NCBI GenBank assembly: GCA_013399305.1
Contig: VXAI01000158.1
Span: forward strand, 357,206 to 421,205
DNA: 64,000 bases
Direction of reading: 5' to 3'
Source: Rostratula benghalensis
Taxonomy: Eukaryota; Chordata; Aves; Charadriiformes; Rostratulidae
The position numbers were made by a program, and so were the translations under genes. Every line of letters begins with the position of its first letter. Position 1 is the stretch's first letter. Shown in pieces: positions 22,763 through 34,917 of the stretch. The notes below the pieces were generated by a model. That model made no database searches. It was not told the DNA's origin and worked only from the letters and a program-made list of their open reading frames with translations.

Positions 22763-24009
22763 TGGTTAATTCAGTAGGGGCTTGTAGACAGGGAATACCA
22801 CACACAGAGGCACGGGCTCCTCCTCACGCCCCACGTCGCAGCCACCATTCCTGCAAGACAAGGAAGCCGAAATGAAGCTGCCTGGAAAGCCTGTCATCAC
22901 GGCTGGCTAACCAGCTGGAAGCCGTCCTGCCAAGCAAGGGGAAGAGCCACCCCTCCAAGAGTGGGAGCCCAGCCCCAGCTCTGGCAAAGCGAAGCCCATG
23001 GGGAGGACCTGGAGGCTGCTTTTTGGTGTGTGATGGTGCTCAGAACCCGAGCCATAACAGCAGCACTTTGAAAACAGAAAAGAAACCAAAGTGTCTAGTA
23101 TTGGGTCAAGCCAACATCTATAAATCAACGTCTGTGAATTTATAAACTGTTCGTAAATTTAAGTGCTTTTTGGAGAGCTGTTTGTTATTATGTCAGGGCT
23201 GGGAAGGGGGGTGAGGGAAAGTACTTATATTCACTCGCTGTCTCCCAATCCGGACTCTCTGGTATATTGTTTGAATCGGGAGAAGGAGCAGAAGTTTTCT
23301 GGGTGAGGGGTGGTGTTAGGGGGATGCTGTTGTTGTGCCCCAGAAGCCTTCGGTGCAAGATGAGCAGAAGGGACCAACTAGATTGAAACCACATTTGTGC
23401 CTTTCAAATTCCCCACCTGTCCTTTGGCTGTTTTAGCCCTCCACCAGCTAACACAGCTTTAAAACAAACAGGGGAGACTTGTGGCAGGAGGGCCTCCGCC
23501 ACTACCTCCCATTTCCCTCCAGTGCCTCCGGGAGGGAGCAGAGGCACAGAATCATCTCAGCAGCTCTGCAGCCACTCTTTCCCCTCTGAGATGTGGTGAC
23601 AGTCCCCGATGACTCTTCCTGCAGCATGGTCCCCTCCAAAGTGTCTTGTAAAGGAACATGGTCAATGGGGAACGAGATGCCACTGCTATTGATGGGAACG
23701 GATAAACAGCTCTGGGGCAGTTGGGAAATAAAAAAAAAAAAAAAGAAAACCCTTCCACAATCTTTCTCCACCCCTGGCTGAAACTTTTTCTGAGGTTCCA
23801 CTATATTTGGATAACATTTCCTCCCACCTCTATTCATTTTTGTTCCTTTCACCACCTGCTGTTTCCCCAGCCAGGGTAGGGTACAAAAGTGTCCTGAAAG
23901 GAGTTGTCCCAGCGTGGCGGGAAGCAGGAAGTATTGGAAGGCCTAAGAGGGTGTGAAAAGTTTTGAAGGTTAAGTTCACAAAATAAGACATTGTTCTGGT
24001 ATGGTGCTG

Positions 24010-24150
24010 CTCCTTCAAGTATCTCAACACTTTGCACGCATGAATGAGTTAAGCCTTATAAAACACCTGTAAATGGTATCCTCCATTTTATAGATGATGA
24101 AATGGAAGTACTGAGGGAGTTGAGGCCAGATTTCAAACCTGAATGCCTCC
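24010..24150 (-). mobile_element. Decayed MIR-type CORE-SINE
   Basis: Plus-strand text ATCCTCCATTTTATAGATGATGAAATGGAAGTACTGAGG..GTTGAGGCCAGATTTCAAACC follows the reverse complement of the MIR core (CATTTTACAGATGGGGAAACTGAGGC...). The element lies on the minus strand and its ends are unclear. Confidence 0.6.
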
Positions 24151-27100
24151 AGTTAAACTTCTAAATCCAAAACAAGGCATTGAAATAAGCGCTCGCCATC
24201 TATCAAGTCATGCTGATATGAAGGGAATGGCTGTGTGCTCAGCCAAACCCAGGCTCCCTGTCAAGCAACCCATTTCTGAAAACTTTGGCCTGAGCTTTTA
24301 TACCAAAGCTGTGCAATCAGTGGAGACAAGCACCAGACACCAAGCAGTTGAATCCTAATGTACAGGTGTGTGTTTGAATGTTCTACAAACCATGCAAACC
24401 TCTTAAATGAAACAAAAGTCTCTTTGGAAGCCCACCTTGCTTCTAAACTCCATAAAAATACCCCGGGAAAAGAACCATCTCCCTGGAAGCCCAAAGCACA
24501 AGGGTAGGCAGAATAGACATCAGTGTATTTTCTGAAGACGTGGGCAAGTTAACAAAACATTTTCAGAGCTGTAAAAAATGGTTTTGGCACCAGTGAAGTA
24601 GCCCTGGGCAAAGACTTGAGATTAGTTATCTACTTCACTTGAACTTGACTTGAGTCAAAGCTTTTCATTTCTGTATTTCATGTCCTGAGTTGACCTCCAC
24701 AATTTCTGAGGTACTCCAAAGCATAACAATGTTTCCTGCTCTTGCAAGTTGCAGGAGTAACTTGTCATGGCCTGTTTGCCAGTATTTACAATGCTTCTTT
24801 ATGTTATAATGATTGCGTGATCGGGTAAATTTGATCTTTCTTTTCTGTGGTGCATGTTGTCAGCTTTTCTTGGAAAATTAGCTATCTCCATATGTATGGA
24901 CTAATCTATTTCAAGGAGTTAGACACTTTACTATTGTAGTATTTATGGTGACTCTCTTAGCTCTTTTGTGAGGCTTTGGACACCCTGTCCAAACATGCTG
25001 CTTGCAGGCTCACATAGATGTTGCTCCCTTGGTGGTTTATAATGCCTGTGGTTCTGGTTTCAAGGTTTTGAACCAAGTAAAATCAAGCTTTTTTTTTTTT
25101 TTTAAACCAAGTCTTTTCCCCATAGGAAGCACCACAAGGATCAGCTCTGATTGTTTGGGACTAAAACCAATTGAGGACTTGAAGGGCCCTCAAAAGAGCC
25201 TATGCTTAATACTGAAGGGCTTTGTGAGGGTCTAGAGGCAGGACAATGTAGGAAAGAGGTATTTCATGAAATACAATCTGTGTCTGCTCGTAATACTCTC
25301 ACTGTTGAGTCAGTGATCTATTATATTTAGTAAATCAGCACTTACAACCTTGCACCAGATCACAGCTCCCATCCCTGTCTCAGGCCCTTCATCCTATCAT
25401 TGGGTTATCCAGTGGCTTTTCTTTGGGAAATATCAAAGATTACTCACAAAGAAATTATCTCTTCCCCCCTCAGAAGCAGTTAAACTTAAAGAGGGGATGA
25501 CCCCGAGTGTAGAGAGTGTGTTTTGTAGAGCCTGCCGTTGTAAATCTGTGACAGAGAAGACAGCAGCTAAGGAATCCATACACAAAATATTCACTCAGAG
25601 GTCTTTGATGAAAGTCCAGATGAGAAGAACAGGGTGGTTTGCTCAACTTGAAGCTCACTGTTTGCAGACTCAGGCAGATGCAGTTTCTTTACCAGAGCTG
25701 TATCTTCTCTTAACCAGGGAGATGCAAAACACTATCCTCATTTAAATTTAAAAAAAAAAAAAAGGGAAAAAGAGGAAAATTATGGCACGGTTATCTGACT
25801 CAAGGTGTTCTGGAGGCACTGGGACCACATCTCTATATGTTTCAAGACGCAGAAGCAAAGCACTGCTTGCACATCATCTGAAGAAAGGCAGCCTGGCAGC
25901 AGAGAAAAGGCAGCGCTGCAACCCTGACGGCTGGGATTAGGCCTTCCTGAGAGACCCGGAACAGACTTTGCTGCTGACTTAACCACTAACATATGACAGA
26001 GGATGAATTTTCACGGAATAGATGCTCAGAAAAGGAATAGGAAGTGGCTCAAAGCAAAGTCATGGAGGCAGCTATTTGCAGGGATTGCCTTCTGACAGCA
26101 TTGTCTGGAGAACCCAGCCAAAGGGCTTAAGGTGAAGTGAACACAAAGCGTCAAAGTCCTGGCTCCAAAGTGCAAGGCGGTGTAGTCCCGTTCGCTAAGC
26201 GCACTTGGTCCGGGCTTCCGCTGGAATAAAAGGTGAGTCAAAGGAAAATGGTGTCCAGAAGTTCAGAGCAACCCAGACAGCCCTAACCACATGACAGGCC
26301 CAGAGGGAAGTTTTAAACCACCCACACAACAGCTTGCGCAGCTTGCCAAAAAGTCAGATCCTTCGGCTGGGGGAAAAATAGCTTGCATCTGGATTCTGTG
26401 TTTGAACCCCATGGTAGAGGAAGAAGAGAATGAGGAGGAGGAGTGGGAAATGTGTTCTGCACAGACCAGATTGCAGTTTGATTTGAAGCATAAAAGGAAG
26501 GAGTTTATTATTCTAATAGTAATAAGTCATTTCTCCCTATAAGCGTAGTACAACCTTCTATGAGTGACAGATCACCCAAGAACAGAATTAGGGCCATTCC
26601 TACCATGGTTTCAGTCCAGCCTGCCTTTGTTTATTTTTAAAATAAAACACAGCTCATTGTTTATTTGAATGGGTAGAGAATAGAAGGAGAAGTTCATCAG
26701 CTCCTAATCATGTAGGCTAAAAGTGAATCCTTGGCAGCTGAACCCACCATAAGGGGCCTGGCTGTGAAACGAGCTAGTGTGCTTGGGTTAACATGGGTGT
26801 CTATGTTTTGGGAAGGCAAAGCTGACCAAATAATAAGGTATTGCCTTTTAAGCCAGAGGACCATGTTCGTGGCACTAACATGGTGCATGACCCTGAGCAA
26901 GTCATGACTCTCAATCTTGCTTTCTTCTATATGGTGGCTGTTGAAAGACAGTGAGGCTTGTCTTTGGAAATTTTTGAGGACAAGGTATCCACATTGCTGG
27001 ATGTAGCTGTAGTTCAGCCACGGGTATTAAGTCTGGATTAGGAAATCAAATTGTGTGAAGCTTTGTCTTGAGCACTATGACTTGGTTGTCTGTGCCATGA

Positions 27101-27689
27101 AATGGTTGGAATCGTCTCTGGCAAAATTTTGGCCCTAACCAAAACTGCTGTCAACAATTTCCAGCCACAGACAAAGAGTTAGCCCAGGCCAGGGACTGTT
27201 CCCCATAGAGATTTTGGATATGGTCACTATGCTTAGGACACTTACGGAATTGAGACTTGGAGCAAAGGTATGGCCACACTGTCCCACCCCATCTCAGTGG
27301 TGGGGAACGGGCCCTGTACACTGTTACTACAACTGATGGAGCCCGATGGTAGAAAGAGGCAGCCGTGGGTTATTTGCTGGTGGGTTGAGCTGTGGGATGT
27401 CTGAGATTGTGGCTGCTGGGTCTGTAGGACACAAAGGGAGGGACTTGGCCTGCGCTGACATAGAGAGCTGCAGTAGGAAAATTGGCCTATGCTCCTTTTT
27501 GTACATTGGTAATGTGGCATATAGGCTGGCACACGGGTAGGCTTGGTGGCATAGCCAATGTCTGTGGAGATGCAAAGCAAATATGTAATTTTTCACCCCT
27601 TTCCTGGTACCTGTCCCATGCTCATGTAAGAGAAAACAGAGCTAGGTCTTTGGGCACCAGATGACGGTGCTGCAGGAGGAAGATGCGTG
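24151..27689. other. Unique non-coding DNA with a CpG patch at 26.15 kb
   Basis: No gene recognised. The 131-codon plus frame at 25350-25745 has no known domain. It includes an A-run at 25750-25763 and a T-run at 25088-25103. Confidence 0.45.
26150..26236. other. CpG-dense patch ending in a donor-like site
   Basis: Six CpGs lie within about 65 bases (GGCGGTG, CCGTTCGC, AGCGCAC, TCCGGG, TTCCGCTGG) inside CpG-poor DNA. It ends AATAAAAGGTGAGTC, a strong splice-donor-like sequence at 26233. It could be the edge of a small promoter/first exon on the plus strand or a conserved element. I see no complete gene structure. Confidence 0.25.
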
Positions 27690-27895
27690 GCGGAGCAGAG
27701 GATGAGGCACTCTGCTTGTGGGTTCGTCATCATCTCCCTCTGACCTCAGGCAAATTACTTAACCTCATTGCTTCCATTTCCCTTGCTGCCACATGGGGAT
27801 AATAATACCATCACAGGATGGTTGCGAGCATTAATTAGCATATGTAGAGCACTTTGAAGACAAAAAGCTTTTAATGACTGCTGGGGATTATTAAA
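27690..27895 (+). mobile_element. MIR-type CORE-SINE
   Basis: Plus-strand core CTGACCTCAGGCAAATTACTTAACCTCATTGC, then CCACATGGGGATAATAATACCATC and GGATGGTTGCGAGCATTAATTAGC, then the tail AGAGCACTTTGAAGAC and a final GGATTATTA. The order matches MIR. The tRNA-like head is weak (GGGTTCGTCATC near 27720 could be the B-box remnant). Confidence 0.85.
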
Positions 27896-29004
27896 GCCGT
27901 TCACGTTTGGTAAGTGTTGTTAAAAAGAAACCAAATCTGAATGCTCTGCACTGAACCTCATCAGATCCTGGGGCTTGAATACTGGTGGAAGGACGCCTAT
28001 ACCACACTATGTAATTCCTCAGTAAATTGCCCAGGGGCTGAATTTATCACTGGAAACCACAATCCTGAGAGCAAGCCAGAAGAACCGAGCGTCGTCTGCT
28101 GTGATTCACTCCACCTTCCCTAAAGGAGAAAAAAAGGCGGTGGCAGAGTTGTAATTGGGTTCACTTTTGATCTGAGGGGTACGTGCTTTCTAAAGCTTCT
28201 GAACCCATAGAGTAGATTGGGAGGGGGTGAGGGGAGGAGGGGAGTATTTTTTTGAAGTAGGAGCATCTACTCCTCTTGGAGATATCCAAGATGCTCTCAG
28301 ATGCTACTTGACTGAGGTGTAGGAACAGGTTCAGTGATGTGTGGACGAGGACGGTGTACTGTGGGCAAGTTTCTTGGAGTTGTCTAGAACATGAGTGAAA
28401 GCCTGTGAGAGGCCAAGAAAAAAAACAAGCAGAGGGATTTCATATAAATATGTGGTAAAATACTGAAACACAGACAAACATATGTTAATCGAATGGGCAA
28501 GCAGAAAAAAGAAATAATCATTTCAATCTTCCTACGCTTGCCTTTACAGATGAAATGGCATATCTGAAAGGCTGTCTTTTGCTTTTGATCTCTCGCTTTT
28601 ACTTGGAAATACTGCTGTGCATGAGGAGCACTGCTTGTGTTGTCAGGGCTGGTACTGGAGGACGCGCAGGTCTGAGCGCTGTGGATCTGCAAAGCCTAAC
28701 TCAGCTCTGCCTCAGTTTCCTCCTCTGCCTAAAGAATTTTCAACAGGCTTGCACTGCCCTTCACTTTCTGCCGTGTCCAAGTGCTTCCACGCAGCTTGTA
28801 GGGGGTGCCAAGAATAGCTTTTCTCTTCTACATGCTTAATTACTAGGGATGAGATGTTGACATCGTGTAGCGACTCAAGGTAGCACCAGGATTTAATTCC
28901 ACTAAGACTAAAGCCAGCAGCTTTCCTCATGGGTTCCCAGTGAAAAGAATCTGCTGACAATTTGACTGATTGCTTGTTATGGGTTTTCTTAATTTCAGGT
29001 GCAA
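27896..29004. other. Unique non-coding DNA
   Basis: No gene recognised. CTGCCTCAGTTTCCTCCTCTG at about 28708-28728 resembles the MIR core in the plus direction, but the surrounding text does not extend it convincingly. Confidence 0.45.
28219..28242 (+). other. G-quadruplex motif (plus strand)
   Basis: G-runs of 3, 5, 4 and 4 separated by A, TGA and AGGA meet the G3+N1-7 rule. The surrounding DNA is not GC-rich. Confidence 0.75.
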
Positions 29005-29100
29005 TTAAATTATTATTATTTTCATCATCATCATTACTATTATTACTACTACGGATTACTACTTATATTATTACTAACTGATATTATTATTACTGTGATT
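29005..29100. repeat. Imperfect ATT/ATC/ACT trinucleotide repeat
   Basis: About 95 bases of ATT, ATC and ACT triplets (ATTATTATTATT, TCATCATCATCATT, TTACTATTATTACTACTAC). It could have grown from the ATT tail of a SINE now lost. Confidence 0.85.
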
Positions 29101-30950
29101 ATGAGAGCTTGTTGCTAAGTCTTCTATACTAAAAAAAAAATATCATTTTATAGCTAAAGAAAGAGACACAACAGTGATTGCACTGGTCAAGTCATCCACC
29201 ATCAGTGGACTTCATGAACCTATTTAATGAAATCTGTTTATTTTATGCAGTTTTATTAATTTTCCTTTATAGCTAATAGTAATGCATAATTATAATAATT
29301 GCCATGATTTTTTTTGCATCCTGTGTTTTCCCCAATGGAAATCTTGGCTTTTCATGTGGCTCTACAGGAGAGATTGATGCTAACATCCCCATCTCAGGGA
29401 TGCTAATGCATACAACAGAGCTCATCACCAGTTCCCAGCCTGGGAGTAACATCAATACACAAGAAAACCATAGTGCTTCACTTTGCTATGAAACAAATTA
29501 AACATATTCTGTGCCACTCCAGGGTTCACAGACATATAAAAGCAGGGGATTGCCCCATTCCATTTTGTTACACTCAGAGAATGCTATCAAATACCTTAGC
29601 ACAAACTGCCACTCGGAGAACCCCATTGCAGTTTAATCAGCAATTGAAGCTTTCATGAACCAGCACTGCTTCTGTAAGTAGCAGATGTACAAACATCCCT
29701 CAAACTGAAAATTCTCCCAGAAGTTTGCTGGTAATCAAGAGAAGATCCGAGTAGGTTTAATAATGTCAGAAGAACAAACAGGAGGCATCTGAGAGGGAAC
29801 CCTGAGAATTGGCTGGGGTTTTTTTTCAGTTTTAATGTGAAAATGGCATAGGATCGCTGTTGTGTTGTTGTGCGAAATGACGGTCTGACACTTTGGAAGG
29901 GCTTTTTCTATGTCTGTGGGCAAACACAGATGTATTTTAATGGACAGCTCTTTTAAATTCAATTTGGTTCCCTAAGTGGCTTGTTCTTGGAGCAGATTCA
30001 TACCATCACTTTGGATCAACCCATTTTTCCCACCTAACACCCAAATTGCCCCTTGAAAGTATTTATTTTTCTTCACTGGTGATGCAGGAAACCTTGGGAT
30101 TATACCTCCAACACAGACATCACAGTTAAATGCCAACTGTGTTGTGGGATCCCACTGAAGCCAGTGGCTTCCCATTTGTGGGAAATGGCTTTAAGACCTG
30201 TTGGGCTGTCATCAAGGGTTTCCTTCTCCCATTCTTGGTTATCCACGTGGTGGAAACCACTGAACTTCTTCAACAAGATCACGTCAGACTCTCCTTCCAT
30301 GTGTGTCCATACCCTACTACTGAGGCACGGCTACCACTGGGCATTTAAAATCACAGCAAGGTTATTCTTATTCTTGGGGACACTGGGAAATCAAGGTTCC
30401 TCTGCCAGCTGCTCACATCTATCTTCATGACAGAGCAAGGGTGGCAACTCCCTCTGTTGTGTGTACAACCATTTGGAGAGGAGGCTTGGAGAACCTGGTA
30501 GTGTGGATGGTACCTCTCCCTGTGAATTGATCTTGTTTTAGTGAGTCCTCAGAGGGATATGAAGGAAGGCAGGACTCAGGCTGCAGCTCTCAACAAGAGA
30601 TGGGCTGCTGCTTCTCATTCTGCAGTCACCCCCAAGCTGCACAATATCTGAAGGCCCATTCTTCTTTTTGGCAGCAACCAAAGTACATTCTGCCACTTTC
30701 AAAGACTGTGGTACAGAGTCTGTGGGAGCTCAGCTGCCTCCTTTTCTTTGTTTCATCCTTTTTTGGTATATCTTTCCTCAGTTTGTTCCCACCTGAGGGT
30801 GACTTCTGAAAGGTTCCTCCCTCTGAAGGTTGGTGCTTGACCATGAGAAAGAGATACATTACACCAAGGGCTTCTATTTTCAGTGGTTGAGTTGCACAGT
30901 GGGGAAAAAGCTGCCAGAGAAAACGGAGGTAGGCTGGTGTTAAAAGGAAA
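29101..30950. other. Unique non-coding DNA
   Basis: No gene or repeat family recognised. The short frames on both strands have no supporting features. Confidence 0.5.
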
Positions 30951-30954
30951 GGGC

Positions 30955-31055
30955 TTGATTCTGAGCTCACACTGGCTTTATACCGCTGTAATGCAACTCA
31001 CTTGAATGGGACATTTCTCCTGATTCATAATGATGTCAGTGAGAAGAGAACCCTA
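30955..31055. mobile_element. Possible palindromic interspersed repeat of ancient amniote type
   Basis: TTCTGAGCTCACACTGG at the left end and GTCAGTGAGAAGAGAA at the right end are imperfect inverted repeats. Between them are TATACCGCTGTAA, CACTTGAATGGGACATT and TCTCCTGATTCATAA. This resembles the self-complementary repeat common in turtle and bird DNA (the 'acaccggtgtaa...gaagtcaatggag...' type). I cannot give its library name. Confidence 0.4.
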
Positions 31056-33490
31056 ACGGACTCTAATTTAATCCCAGGCTTTGGCAAGGACCTTCATCTC
31101 CCTTTAATGAGCGGAGGTCCTTTTCATTAGACTCTCAAATACCCCGGTGGTGGGTGCCAGTATAAAACCCTAGATAGGCAGACGTTTATGTAATGGCAGC
31201 AGGCAGTGTGCTTTAGAGAAATGGAAAAGGCATTTTAATCGTGGTATTAGGCTAGATTCCACAAGACAGTATGGAAGGCATCAAGATGCGAATGCCATAA
31301 CAATCTGGAGTGTGTTACCACTGCATTGATCTAATATTGTGATGTAGTAATAGTAATTTCAGGGATATCTTGCAAAAATGCACTCTGAGCTACAATGGAA
31401 AAATCGGGGGGAGAGGGGGAGAAAGGAATGGTGAAGAAAGGAAAAGTTAAAGCCTGCTCAGCTGCTAACATGGGAGCAGCTTTGTACTTGCCACTCCTAG
31501 CTGGAATCTCTGCCATTAAACAAGGGCAATGCCCAAGATTTACTCGGAGAAGTGAATGCAGTAAAAAAGAAGAGCTGAGTCACCCTCTCTGGTTATTCAT
31601 TTATACACAAGTGAACCGAGTGTCCATTATCAGGGCATCTCTGGGCCCCGCGGCCCATGGAAAAACAAACATATGAGTGTTACCCATGGAACATTGGAAA
31701 AAACTTGGCTTGGGCAGAGTCAAAAAAAAGCTAATGGAAAGCCCCCACTCCTGGTTCATTTCTGAGAAGCAGGAGATTTGATGATTGTAGAGGGGTTAAT
31801 GAAAGGCACTGCCTGTGCTCAACTCTCATTGTAAGAGTGTATCAGCAGTGAGTCTCCCCTAGCCAACACTGATCTACACAGAAGGAGGAACATTCCACCA
31901 ACACCAGGCTCGATATTGGCAGCAGACCTTTGAAACATGCCTGGCTGTGTACTTTGGAAGGGTTGTTCCCAGACATGATGCCTGTATCCATAATGAATCT
32001 CCAAATGCATTAAGTGTACATTTGCCATGTTGCTCTGGAGAGCCAGTATCATGCAGTGTGTTGCCCTCATGGGCAGCCCTTGAAGGCAACTTGGGTTTTG
32101 CCTTTGTAGCAGAGGACATTGTGTCATTCTGAGGAAAAACTGTTCATCAGTCTGCCTGATACCATTCTTGCAAGGGCAGCAGAGAGACATGTGGCTTGCA
32201 CAAAGGTTGCCAATCATGTACACTTGGTCCTACAGATATCCCAAGGCTGATGGAATGACTTCATCCCAAGTGAAGATGTCCTGCAGGAATGGAGTCCCCA
32301 CTGCAGGGTAACATGGCCTTGGGATATCTTTCGAGCTGCTCTAATGCAGACATACCTGATGAGGTCAAAGGGCTGGTTGAAGATAAGGCTGCTGCTGAAG
32401 AAGATGTTGTGCGTTGCTATAACATTACAGGGGTGTCACTTCAATTCACAGCTCAAGTAGTTACAGCCTGGTGAGGTCTTTCATGACGGTAAGTTCCTCG
32501 GACAGATTCTCCTGCTCTTTGACCACTGATGTTGCCCAGCTTGGCCACAAAGCATTTTCATTCTGGTCTAAGGGGGCCTTAGGTACACATGCCAAATTAT
32601 TCAAACCCTTTACAATATCAGAGTCTGTATGATCCAGAGATGGAAATTAAGGACCTTGCACTTGCCATTAACTTCTCAACATCCATATTCTTTTCTGAAG
32701 TGGTTTATTTTTAATATCTGTCATACTTTTATGTCCTTATTACTGTGCAGGCCAAGCAGAGTGGCTGAGTTAAGGCTTTTTAGGAAGGTGGGTTTTTTCC
32801 ATTTCCTTTCAACTTGCACAGAAGAAATAGCCATGCAGCCATTAGAGGAAAGCAGAGGTGTTGTTTAAGAGAGCAGAATGACTGCATAATTGTTTAGGGG
32901 AGGGAACGGGAGTTGGGAACATAAAGAAGAAAAGTATGAAAGGGCAGTCTGTGAGGCAGAGAGTTTGGCTTCTAAAAAGTTACCTAAAAGTAAAGCTAAG
33001 CCCTGAATAAATGCTGAATAAAAATCTGGTTTCTTATCAATGCTGAAGATCAAGGCTCAGCTTTGGTTCTATTTCCTAGTTTGGCCACTCTGGTTTTAGA
33101 TGTGAGCATCCACCCAGTGACTATTGAACCAGCCTTTCTCTGTGCTGAGCTGTACAGAAAGAGAGGCAGCAAATGAGATCATACAGGTAGTACACACAGT
33201 AGCATGTATAAAAGATGGTAGATATGATTTTAAATTGCATGTTTAGAAAACATTAAAATGATGACAACGAGAACAATGGCTTCCCACCCCCTGCCGCCCC
33301 TTAATTTTAAATAATCCAAAAGAGCGCATTTGAAATATCTTAAAAGATATGAAGTTTTGAACTATCTGTGCCCTGCAGGATGCTGCAAGCTCTGAAGCGA
33401 TGTTGCCACCTCGTGGAACAGGAGTCGACTCTGTTCATTTTGGGGAAAAAATAAAAACGAGTTACCTTCCACTCCTTGTAATTGTGCTAA
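31056..33490. other. Unique non-coding DNA; unexplained two-strand open frames at 31.82-32.47 kb
   Basis: The sequence between 31819 and 32500 is of normal complexity and has longer open frames than its flanks (134 codons on the minus strand ending at 31819, 61-codon frames on plus at 31947 and 32289). A strong donor-like GACGGTAAGT lies at 32486-32495. I see no known domain and no repeat match, so I do not call a gene. Confidence 0.35.
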
Positions 33491-33496
33491 GTGAGA

Positions 33497-33540
33497 AAGG
33501 CCCCTTCCCTCCCTCTGTGTGTTGGGAGGGAGGGGCCCTT
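33497..33540. repeat. GC-rich hairpin, 17-bp arms
   Basis: The arm AAGGCCCCTTCCCTCCC (33497-33513) pairs with GGGAGGGAGGGGCCCTT (33524-33540) around a 10-base loop, with 15 Watson-Crick pairs, one G-U pair and one mismatch. One more A-T pair extends it outward. It is shorter than most miRNA precursors but thermodynamically strong. It could be a structured RNA element, a palindromic GC-box/KLF-type site, or a replication and sequencing obstacle. Confidence 0.75.
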
Positions 33541-34652
33541 TTGCAGCACCCAGCCCAAGGGCTGAGAATGTGCAGGGAAGGAGCCATGATCAGAGTGTAC
33601 ACCCCTCCCTTGCTCATTCTCAAAATTAAGTAAAACATCTTTGATTGCCTTCTTTTTATTTCCCATCCCCTCCATTCATGGATGTTTTTTCCTTTCTGGC
33701 TGAGGGACCAGTGATTTGCTCATTATCTTGCAAGCAAAACCTGTTGTTTTTGTAAAATGCTATGATTTATTGTCCTGTAACAGGCAAAGAGAACGATCTC
33801 TTAGCTTTAGTCCAGCAGTTCTTGCACAAGGAAGACTCCCGCTGACTTAGGGCAGACTTTTGTCTGGTTTCTGAAGCCACATTTCTCCATAAGATTCATA
33901 AAAGAAACCTTCAAAACCTGTGGGTACGTGCCCAGCTTGTGTGGGCCAACGTTTTGGAGAACACACATTACTTTTATGCTCAGGAAATCAAAAACTGGGC
34001 ACAGGGAAACGATCACTTTAGCTTTCAAAAAGAGCGAGTGCCTGACCTGGAATTTGCAGTATTTAATTTCAGCTTGGAACTACATGCTGAAAAGATTCGA
34101 TGGCTTTCGGCCGGAGGATGCAAACCGGTGTCACCGGAACGGCTGCCCTATTGTTCTCCCTGGCTGAAGAGCAAAATCTAGACTCTTGACGTACTTGCCC
34201 TCTTTCTTTCTCTTCATAGTATCCAGGGCTAACCTGCAGGGTGAGGAATTTAAGGGAGGTGTTCAGAAAAGGTTCACGGCATGGAGGGATTATCCTTACC
34301 TTTTTCTGGCAAGTTTTCGCTTTCCTGAGCTCCTACATCTCCCCAGGGAAAAGGGGCATGAATTTTTTGTATCTACTAGTGGGCCATAAATGCTGATAAA
34401 TTATTATTACCAAGGATTCTCAAAGTTGGGGTTTTTTAATAACAATAATTTGTCTCTGAAAAAAAATGGGAGTTTTCATTTAAAACCTGTATTATTTAAA
34501 AAGTGGGAGTCTGAGGGTTGAACAAATACCTAAATGCTAGGATTTTCCTGCATTTCGTTATTTCTGTTTTTCTTCTCGTTTCTCCTGTGCTTAGTACTTG
34601 TCACAGCGGTAGAACAGAGTGAAATAAAACACAGAATAAAATAAAATCTTTG
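33541..34652. other. Non-coding DNA, CpG-bearing at 34.09-34.15 kb
   Basis: No gene recognised. Two overlapping plus frames (33928-34167, 33939-34181) cover a CpG-bearing stretch (TTCGATGG, TTTCGGCCGGAGG, AACCGGTG, CACCGGAACGG) without a recognised domain. It may be part of a conserved element. Confidence 0.4.
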
Positions 34653-34748
34653 NNNNNNNNNNNNNNNNNNNNNNNNNNNNNNNNNNNNNNNNNNNNNNNN
34701 NNNNNNNNNNNNNNNNNNNNNNNNNNNNNNNNNNNNNNNNNNNNNNNN
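34653..34748. other. Assembly gap (96 N)
   Basis: Run of N. The left flank is an AAATAAAATC-type A-rich stretch and the right flank is A/G-rich, with a 22-T run about 110 bases further on. Open frames crossing the gap are meaningless. Confidence 0.99.
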
Positions 34749-34858
34749 AGAGGGATACAAGAATGTAGAGAGGAGAAAGGAAAAAATTGAACCATCAGTA
34801 AAAACCTGCAGAGGTTTAACTCTCCCCTTAAAATAAAAAGAGAAAAAATATTCAAGGC

Positions 34859-34880
34859 TTTTTTTTTTTTTTTTTTTTTT
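34859..34880. repeat. Poly(T) run, 22 bases
   Basis: Uninterrupted T homopolymer, equal to an A-tract on the minus strand. No retroposon body is recognised beside it. Confidence 0.95.
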
Positions 34881-34917
34881 AATGAAAACTCTTCACTGTT
34901 CCTGTTTCTGGTCAGCA

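Larger units (their letters stand above)
18535..24009. other. Unique non-coding DNA with simple repeats
   Basis: No gene or named transposon recognised. Simple elements are an (AAAAT)n run at 20483-20508, an A-rich stretch at 19977-20003 and a T-rich tract at 22708-22762. Open frames of 136 and 150 codons on the minus strand (21639-22049, 22205-22657) have no recognisable motif. Confidence 0.5.

Noticed and set aside
25350..25745. 131-codon plus-strand open frame
   Set aside because: No family resemblance; ends at an A-run; no start or splice context.
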